Source: Dallia pectoralis (Eukaryota > Chordata > Actinopteri > Esociformes > Umbridae). Taken from it: a stretch of 64,000 bases of DNA. The stretch lies in assembly GCA_029465975.1 (NCBI GenBank), contig CM055761.1:3573823-3637822 (forward strand), written 5' to 3'. How positions within the stretch are numbered: position 1 is the first letter of the stretch; each line of letters opens with the position of its first letter. The notes beneath the pieces are model-generated. The model searched no databases. It was not told where the DNA came from and was given only the letters and a program-made list of their open reading frames with translations. Positions 60,501 through 64,000 of this stretch are shown piece by piece. The position numbers and the translations under genes were made by a program.

Positions 60501-60957
60501 GAGAAATTAAAATATCAATATAATCGATAGAATTTACTCCATAGCTCTGTAGATAAACATGTGAAGCATAGATCGGATGAGCCAACATCGTCATGTATCG
60601 ATATTTTACCAGAAAAGTAGAATAAGAACATTTGTGTTCTTACAGCAACGACCTGGGAGCAATTAGGGGCAACGGTTTTCCTCAAGAACAGAACAATACC
60701 ATATTTTTGCCTTCGTTGCTCCGCGATTTGAACCAGCGACCTATATTTTACAGGCCCACGCTGTTGGCTACCACACTAGTACTCAAATACAACACACACA
60801 CCACACACACACACACCTTTGCCATTCCAGCTTTGTGAGCTCCCTGTGACTCCATATAGGCGATGTAACGGCTGAAGTCCTTAAACTCCTCCCGGGTAGG
60901 GTGAAAGGTCATGATCCTGGAGCCAGTAAGCGGTTGGGTCACAGTATCGGACGCCAT
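42432..60957 (-). CDS. kdm4a: kdm4a: lysine-specific demethylase 4A (JMJD2A), complete in 21 coding exons
   Basis: Nuclear Fe(II)/2-oxoglutarate dioxygenase that, in the family, removes methyl groups from histone H3K9me3/me2 and H3K36me3. All 21 coding exons were spliced by hand with GT-AG ends and consistent phases to 1073 codons (human 1064). JmjN spans about residues 14-57 and JmjC about 142-309. Iron ligands His189, Glu191 and His277 are present, as are structural zinc ligands Cys235, His241, Cys307 and Cys309. An acidic low-complexity linker (about 390-680) leads to the conserved SWAKPLTQLWQNRPPN and TKPLIPEMCF, then a PHD and an extended PHD (about 718-899). A tandem Tudor domain (about 900-1027) binds methylated H3/H4 tails in the family. 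The C-terminus YIEPVIYRAIME matches human KDM4A. Its neighbour st3gal3 downstream reproduces human 1p34 order. Teleosts can have two kdm4a co-orthologues; I cannot say which this is. Confidence 0.94.
42938..43030 (-). CDS. kdm4a: kdm4a exon 21 (Tudor 2)
   Basis: 93 nt, acceptor cctgcag, donor gtgagt. Encodes VEFEDGSQLTAKRDDVYTTD EELPKRVKSRL. Confidence 0.95.
43175..43294 (-). CDS. kdm4a: kdm4a exon 20 (Tudor)
   Basis: 120 nt, acceptor ttgtcag, donor gtactg. Encodes GRDCVKLGPPPHGDVVQVRW then TDGLVYGATFVAAHDIQMYQ. Confidence 0.95.
43493..43663 (-). CDS. kdm4a: kdm4a exon 19 (Tudor 1)
   Basis: 171 nt, acceptor ctgctag, donor gtgaga. Encodes HELSVGQRVICKHKNGRYYQ and ETFYEVNFDDGSFSDNLFPQ. Confidence 0.95.
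43813..44001 (-). CDS. kdm4a: kdm4a exon 18 (extended PHD)
   Basis: 189 nt, acceptor cgtgcag, donor gtacgt. Encodes CYYCKKRMKKTSGCCVQCSH, GRCPTAYHPTCAQAAGV and WPFVVYVTCCRH with the zinc-binding Cys/His set. Confidence 0.95.
44160..44235. repeat. Fish dispersed repeat fragment ('ttatatagcgcttttct')
   Basis: Contains 'gagcttatatagcgcttttctaggtactcaaagca', a motif common in many fish genomic repeats, in kdm4a intron 17. Confidence 0.5.
44390..44752. mobile_element. Tc1-like transposon 3' fragment
   Basis: Contains 'gggtgtgctcacttttgttgctgtgggttaatggctgtgggttgagttatattgaggggacagcaaatgtacactgttatacaagctgtacactcactactttacattgtagcaaagtg' and ends 'tactaacttttgtgagatactgta'. This is the conserved 3' flank and terminal repeat of a Tc1-like family in fishes. 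No transposase frame remains. Confidence 0.7.
44800..46320. other. kdm4a intron 17, AT-rich unique DNA
   Basis: No exon or recognisable element was found in this part of the intron. Confidence 0.5.
46326..46434 (-). CDS. kdm4a: kdm4a exon 17 (extended PHD start)
   Basis: 109 nt, acceptor tgttgtag, donor gtgagt. Encodes WVHLLCAVAVLEARFVNITE RSPVDLSGIPLQRFKL. The acceptor lacks a normal pyrimidine tract; it follows a GT-rich array. Confidence 0.95.
46437..46494. repeat. CA/GT-rich array abutting the kdm4a exon 17 acceptor
   Basis: On the sense strand this is 'gtgtccgtgtgtgtgtccgtgtgttcgtgtgtgtgtccgtgtgtgtgtgttgtag', made of 8-14 base GTGTGTCC units and ending at the splice acceptor. Confidence 0.9.
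47269..47324 (-). CDS. kdm4a: kdm4a exon 16
   Basis: 56 nt, acceptor atttgcag, donor gtaagt. Encodes SCCLCSLRGGALQKANNS (human DCCLCSLRGGALQRAND). Confidence 0.93.
47330..49050. other. kdm4a intron 15, unique DNA
   Basis: No exon, array or transposon end recognised apart from a short (attg)n run near 48640. Confidence 0.5.
49054..49130 (-). CDS. kdm4a: kdm4a exon 15 (PHD)
   Basis: 77 nt, acceptor tccgcag, donor gttagt. Encodes CYGVDPGSLTKDWTCARCEA NAMTE with PHD zinc ligands. Confidence 0.95.
49711..50493. repeat. Minisatellite, 32-bp unit, about 24 copies, fused to the kdm4a exon 14 donor
   Basis: The plus-strand unit is GTCAATACATTTTACTGACT ggtgtgtcgtaa. On the kdm4a sense strand each unit reads ttacgacacaccAGTCAGTAAAATGTATTGAC. 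The true donor is acatacaa|GTCAGTAAAATG, so the array starts at the first intron base and every unit repeats the donor. Confidence 0.97.
50494..50719 (-). CDS. kdm4a: kdm4a exon 14 (linker to PHD)
   Basis: 226 nt, acceptor ctctccag, donor gtcagt. Encodes LRTKPLIPEMCFTTTAEPEE, EPDGTSLLISCSKCSVRVHT. Donor bases match the minisatellite that follows. Confidence 0.95.
50730..54385. other. kdm4a intron 13, unique part
   Basis: No exon or classified transposon found. Short open frames here have no support. Confidence 0.5.
54390..55530. repeat. G-rich (sense) minisatellite next to the kdm4a exon 13 donor
   Basis: The plus strand is CCCACCCAGACAGA/CCCACCCACCCAGACAGACA in 10-22 base variants over about 1.1 kb. 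The kdm4a transcript strand reads GGGTGGGTCTGTCTGGGTGGG throughout. The array begins about 35-40 bases after the exon 13 donor (55565). Several frames stay open for up to 400 codons on both strands purely from repetition. Confidence 0.97.
55565..55746 (-). CDS. kdm4a: kdm4a exon 13
   Basis: 182 nt, acceptor gtcattag, donor gtgagg. Encodes LEGESWAKPLTQLWQNRPPN and GLQAPYCSVCSLFQTYQR, hallmark KDM4A/C linker motifs. Confidence 0.95.
55866..55962 (-). CDS. kdm4a: kdm4a exon 12
   Basis: 97 nt, acceptor taccaccag, donor gtgagt. Encodes GAEEGAEDDCVPSKLGKLPQ HHPLLKDSLSDE, matching human SKLPRHHPLVLQECVSDDE. Confidence 0.92.
56026..56325. repeat. 13-bp minisatellite in kdm4a intron 11, starting at the donor
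   Basis: The plus-strand unit is CACTGCCCCGCAC with CACTCCTCCGCAC variants at both edges, about 23 copies. On the sense strand the donor GTCAGTGCGG runs straight into GAGGAGTGGTGCGG units. Confidence 0.97.
56330..56751 (-). CDS. kdm4a: kdm4a exon 11 (linker)
   Basis: 422 nt, acceptor atttcag, donor gtcagt. Low-complexity Ser/Pro/acidic linker including PADVLHVHSYAKGDYGEGE, like human VLTVHSYAKGD. Confidence 0.92.
56822..56847. repeat. (AC)n starting at the kdm4a exon 10 donor
   Basis: On the sense strand the junction is CACAAAG|GTGTGTGTGTGTGTGT: the microsatellite begins with the donor GT itself. Confidence 0.95.
56848..57017 (-). CDS. kdm4a: kdm4a exon 10 (acidic linker)
   Basis: 170 nt, acceptor tctccag. 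Encodes RPKPKVGKKRQRGGVLGASG then a Glu-rich stretch (AEEEAEEEKKVVEQKKPKL). Confidence 0.9.
57326..57576 (-). CDS. kdm4a: kdm4a exon 9
   Basis: 251 nt, acceptor tccccag, donor gtctgt. Begins CSCRKDMVKISMDVFVRKFQ with zinc ligands Cys307 and Cys309, then KAGKDNALIDHSKPTPEAEE. Confidence 0.95.
57671..57808 (-). CDS. kdm4a: kdm4a exon 8 (JmjC, third iron ligand)
   Basis: 138 nt, acceptor gttcag, donor gtaagt. Encodes TFPFGYHAGFNHGFNCAEST NFATQRWIDY. His277 is the third iron ligand. Confidence 0.96.
57992..58095 (-). CDS. kdm4a: kdm4a exon 7 (JmjC)
   Basis: 104 nt, acceptor ccttcag, donor gtgacc. Encodes FFPGSAQSCEAFLRHKMTLI with zinc ligands Cys235 and His241. Confidence 0.96.
58176..58225 (-). 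CDS. kdm4a: kdm4a exon 6
   Basis: 50 nt, acceptor ctccag, donor gtaggt. Encodes YVVPPEHGKRLERLAK (human YSVPPEHGKRLERLAKG). Confidence 0.94.
58230..59040. other. kdm4a intron 5, AT-rich unique DNA
   Basis: No exon or repeat of note was recognised. Confidence 0.5.
59043..59236 (-). CDS. kdm4a: kdm4a exon 5 (JmjC, HxD/E motif)
   Basis: 194 nt, acceptor tctccag, donor gtaacg. Encodes GVNTPYLYFGMWKSTFAWHT EDMDLYSINYLHFGE; His189 and Glu191 are iron ligands. Confidence 0.96.
59411..59525 (-). CDS. kdm4a: kdm4a exon 4
   Basis: 115 nt, acceptor tttgtag, donor gtgagt. Encodes FCNPRYVDFEELERKFWKNL TFNPPLYGADVNGSLYDP. Confidence 0.96.
59671..59904. mobile_element. MITE with terminal inverted repeats, about 234 bp, kdm4a intron 3
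   Basis: Left end CAGTGGACATAAAAAGTCTA and right end 'ggtgtggagaccatatatatccactg' are imperfect inverted repeats. The middle shares 'aagataaatcatgccagaactttttccacctttaatg' with 23755-23895. No coding capacity. Target duplication not clear. Confidence 0.75.
59996..60171 (-). CDS. kdm4a: kdm4a exon 3
   Basis: 176 nt, acceptor ttttgaag, donor gtaagc. Encodes [40 protein letters not shown]. Confidence 0.96.
60232..60350. mobile_element. Tc1-like terminal fragment
   Basis: Begins TACAGCGCCTTCAAAAAGTATTC, like the common fish Tc1 end 'tacagtgccttcggaaagtattc', and later 'tctgtgtctcatcggaccat'. Very decayed. Confidence 0.4.
60718..60782 (-). mobile_element. tRNA-derived SINE-like fragment in kdm4a intron 2
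   Basis: The minus strand reads GTGTGGTAGCCAACAGCGTGG then GGTCGCTGGTTCAAATCGCG, resembling pol III A and B boxes at tRNA-like spacing. Only the head is recognisable. Confidence 0.5.
60790..60816. repeat. CA repeat starting at the kdm4a exon 2 donor
   Basis: Sense strand GGCAAAG|GTGTGTGTGTGTGTGGTGTG: the donor GT is the first unit of the repeat. Confidence 0.92.
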
Positions 60958-60958
60958 C
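60817..60958 (-). CDS. kdm4a: kdm4a exon 2 (start codon, JmjN)
   Basis: ATG at 60955-60957 directly follows the acceptor (catcag|g ATG). Encodes MASDTVTQPLTGSRIMTFHP then TREEFKDFSRYIAYMESQGA HKAGMAK; human begins MASESETLNPSARIMTFYP. Confidence 0.96.
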
Positions 60959-60964
60959 CTGATG

Positions 60965-62110
60965 TCGTACTGTTACAGAGACACTGAAGATAGATCATGT
61001 TTTGATGTTAATTATCCCAGTCTCATATTACCACATGATACTAATAGTTTTATGAAAGTCAGCGGGTTTCAAAGAGCATTACTGAACCACTTAACCAATG
61101 GCACCCACTGCATCAGAAACATAGAGTCTGTGCTTGTGTGCAGTAACTCAATGTCCTTTAACATTAACAAAGACATATTATTTGTTCTGCATGGTTTTTG
61201 TTGTCCAACTCTAGCAAAAAACATGTGATTTAGGTACCCAGACTTGAGTGAGTCTAGTTTTGACTTCAGGTCAGGGTTAATAACATCACATAGATAACGC
61301 ATCACCTTTGACTGATGTTGTGCAAAGTTTAAATATTTCTCAAGTAACCCTACTTCACAGAAATAATAGCAATTTAAAAAGTGCATATTTGACAGCACAT
61401 AACATACAGTCCTGATCAACTGTCGCCCCCTACTGATCATGCACAAAGTTTATTTCATAATGGACACTGGCTGCTTGCAAATACTTTAATATTGCTTATA
61501 TAGCAGGGTACAACAAATTAACATGAATATATAGTATAAAGTCAAAAACAAATAAGAAATACAACTAGACAGTTAGCTAGAGTAGGAGACAGTAATAATT
61601 ATGTAAATTACTAAAAAGTCTGAACAATATGAGAGAAAGCTACTTGAATCTGCTGAAGTTAGCTTAATAAGAGGATCCCGCCCACCCGTCCTCCTACGAC
61701 TGCGATTGGACGAGATCCTGAATAAATTAATTCCTAAACATGTGATTGGTTGAATGCCAAGTCGGGCCCAGCAGTGTCAGTTAACTCGGAAACATGCTAG
61801 CACGCTAACGTTAGCACAATGCTTGTTTTACATAAAAATGCGTGTATCTAACGCGAAAACAACACACCAACAGGGTTGCATCCTACGTGACGTCGTAAAA
61901 TCAACGTGACAACTTTAATAATAATAATAATGCATCACATCGCCAACAACTATAGAGCGAGCAGCATTCTAGCTAGCTAGCGTTGTTTGCTATACGTCAG
62001 TATAGCATAGGTAGCATCGACTGAAAATGTTGATATTAATTTTTTTCAAGGACACATAACTTCTTACTAGTTGCTTTATATAAAAAACGCGTTGAACTTT
62101 AAAATGTTAA
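60965..62110. other. kdm4a intron 1
   Basis: No additional exon recognised. Contains a short (taa)n run near 61917. Confidence 0.55.
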
Positions 62111-62115
62111 CTTAC

Positions 62116-62225
62116 GCCCGCCGACCAAGTGATTACTGATAGAGCTGTAAGAAATCTGTAAAAACCAGAAGATGATTCGTTAACAAGTTACCATGGACAG
62201 GAAAGATAGACCTCCATTACTACAG
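62116..62225 (-). other. kdm4a: kdm4a 5' untranslated exon 1
   Basis: A strong donor GTAAGT follows 62116 on the minus strand, and no other gene model explains it. The right boundary (transcription start) is a guess based on the promoter elements just upstream. Confidence 0.6.
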
Positions 62226-62234
62226 TGCTGCACA

Positions 62235-62304
62235 CGCGCATGCGCAGTGAGTGTTTGTTTACAAGGAAGAATGAGGGCGTGCCCCACGCTCAGCCACGGC
62301 CAAT
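62235..62304 (-). promoter_or_regulatory. Probable kdm4a promoter: NRF1-type site and CCAAT box
   Basis: CGCGCATGCGCA at 62235-62246 fits the NRF1 consensus YGCGCAYGCGCR exactly. A CCAAT pentamer is at 62300-62304 (ATTGG on the gene's strand). Both lie just upstream of the untranslated exon. No TATA box is evident. Confidence 0.6.
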
Positions 62305-62664
62305 CAAAAATAAGCGTTTTTACATCGACTCCGCCTTCCTGGGGAGCATTTAATTAATTAGGTTTCCATAAATGTATGATCAAGCAATATAAAGCTGTGT
62401 CTAAACAAGTTGTCGTCTTGAAAATCTGGTGCTTAACTGTCAAAACTGTAATGTCTAAATTGATGTTCCCGCTTGTCATCTACTACAGCATGGAATTTGC
62501 ATTTACACCTGCAAAATATGGGCCTTGTTTGACCATCACCATCTGTTTCACTGACAACAGGATGGATATTGTGGGAGCAAGACAGTGAAGGGAATGAGTG
62601 ACGGAAAAAGCAACGTGTTGAACAAAACACAGCACAGAAAAGAGTCGTACAACCACCAGATTAT

Positions 62665-64000
62665 AAAAACCCAATTATTCAACTTTATTAACATCAAGGT
62701 TTTTGCGCCATTTTTTCCTCTTCATTTTTTATTAACAAATAGAAAACATCGCATATACAACAGATTGAACCCCTACGTCACTATTTGAAGAAAAGTAAAA
62801 TTAATAATGTTTTTGTAGTCAGTTCTTCCAGGCCCGTTCAATCCGAATTCATCGCACTTGCCAAATCCATAGCCCCGCTTCAAAGAAAAACGCACGAGTT
62901 TAACCTAGAGATTCTCCACTAGTACATTGACACTTCTTTTTTGTGTTCCAGGAGGGTGTCCGTCAGCACCGAAGTTTGAAGATAATACAGGATAGAACAG
63001 TACAGCAGTTATACCATCAATGAGATGTGTATCATCTGCATGGCTGGCCAGTCATGGCAGGCTAGACCAGGCCTTCGCAGATGGACAGTTCGTTGTTCAG
63101 CCTGCAGGGTAATCAGAAATTCATGGAATCATGAATAACTGTCTGGTCACTTGAGCACTTCTCCTAGAATATTTGTTGGGCGCTGTACATTAGACTGTGA
63201 TGTGGAGACCTTCGTCTGTTACGGATGTACAAGTAATATCCTGTCAAATCAGGCTCGGGCCGGGACACCGGTTCCTTTGTGCCTCACAGAGTGATGTTTT
63301 GTTCAGTTAACCTCAGGCCAGGCATTCCTTACATGGATGTGACAAGTACGGTTGCTGTTACAGGACAACAACAAAAAATTCCGTGTGATCTGATGTGTCT
63401 GTATTTCTTTTGCTGCCTTCTGGATCTGGACAGGAGCTTTTTAAAAGACAGGCTTTAAGAAAATCACAGTAAACAGCTATTGAGAAAAAAGCCAGAGTCT
63501 GTACATGGCAGATTTGTCCAACGTAATCGAGATTAGTCTACCTCGTTTTTTATAACCATCTGTTTATTTTATAATAGTCAAATATCTCTGGTCTATGAGT
63601 GTTTGATATCTTTTTTGTCATTGTGCTCATAGTCATTCTGTAAAGTAGCATGAAGTGAAAAGGCGTATAAAAGTGTTGTCCCCCATATCGCACAGAGTAC
63701 AACCAACCAGATAATAGAGAACCTTAGAATATTATAATTATTATGGTAAAAAATAACATTATTAGCAGCTCTGAGTATGTGTATATCTCCCGTAGTAGTA
63801 AGAACTCAGAGCATGTTTAAAATACATGTCCCTTGAGCTAAAAAAAAATAAAAAAAAATAAAACAAAAGATAGAAATAACGAATAAGACCCATTACATCA
63901 TACAGTAACCAGTGTATAAATGATTAGAAAATAAACTCTAAATAATTATGACGATACGTATTGTGGGTAATAGTCATGATATCGATGCATAATGAAAGCA
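62665..64000 (-). other. Probable 3' UTR of the next upstream gene (ptprf by synteny)
   Basis: AT-rich, no long open frame, and ends with poly(A) signals on the minus strand. In human, PTPRF lies directly upstream of KDM4A in the same orientation, so its 3' UTR is expected here. No PTPRF coding exon is inside the window, so the assignment rests on position only. Confidence 0.35.
62684..62733 (-). terminator. Two AATAAA poly(A) signals of an upstream minus-strand gene
   Basis: TTTATT at 62684-62689 and 62728-62733 read AATAAA on the minus strand. They mark a likely 3' end about 450 bases from the kdm4a start region. Confidence 0.5.

Noticed and set aside
63068..63110. Possible last exon on the minus strand (acceptor ccctgcag then a short frame ending in TAG)
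   Set aside because: Only a dozen codons and no recognisable family. It lies in a stretch better explained as a 3' UTR.

Overview
This window is nuclear DNA from a teleost fish. It has intron-rich vertebrate genes with GT-AG splice junctions, many minisatellites, a fish RTE/Rex3-type LINE, an L2-type LINE tail, Tc1-like relics and a hAT element. Several dispersed repeats (the 'tagtgcactac...cccaaat' family and the Tc1-like relic at about 38.63-39.35 kb) resemble ones I associate with salmonids and pikes. A protacanthopterygian host is my inference; I cannot name the species.

All recognised genes lie on the minus strand, so they read right to left. From 62.7 to 64 kb there is probably the 3' UTR of an upstream gene (ptprf if human 1p34 synteny holds). 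kdm4a (histone H3K9/K36 demethylase) follows, with a 5' UTR exon at about 62.1-62.2 kb and 21 coding exons from 60.96 to 42.43 kb. I could splice these into one open frame of 1073 codons with every phase consistent. Downstream are two tandem copies of st3gal3 (Golgi beta-galactoside alpha-2,3-sialyltransferase). Copy B is complete at 36.36-29.68 kb (10 coding exons, 364 codons). Copy A runs from 22.20 to 5.87 kb with 7 recognised exons (231 codons); its last three exons were not found before the left edge. The kdm4a-st3gal3 order and orientation match human chromosome 1p34.

The st3gal3 pair is the main biological novelty. Exons 1, 6 and 7 are 98-99% identical between copies, while exons 2, 4 and 5 are only about 72-80% identical, a mosaic that suggests gene conversion. 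Copy B has a one-base deletion just after the ancestral start codon, apparently rescued by an in-frame upstream ATG. Copy A has Asn in place of a highly conserved Asp in sialylmotif L.

The second unusual pattern is structural. In kdm4a, five introns (after exons 2, 10, 11, 13 and 14) have tandem arrays that start at, or within a few tens of bases of, the 5' splice site. These include a roughly 1.1-kb G-rich (sense-strand) array and a 32-bp array whose every unit carries a copy of the authentic donor sequence. The remaining space is introns and intergenic DNA holding minisatellites and transposon relics, described entry by entry.
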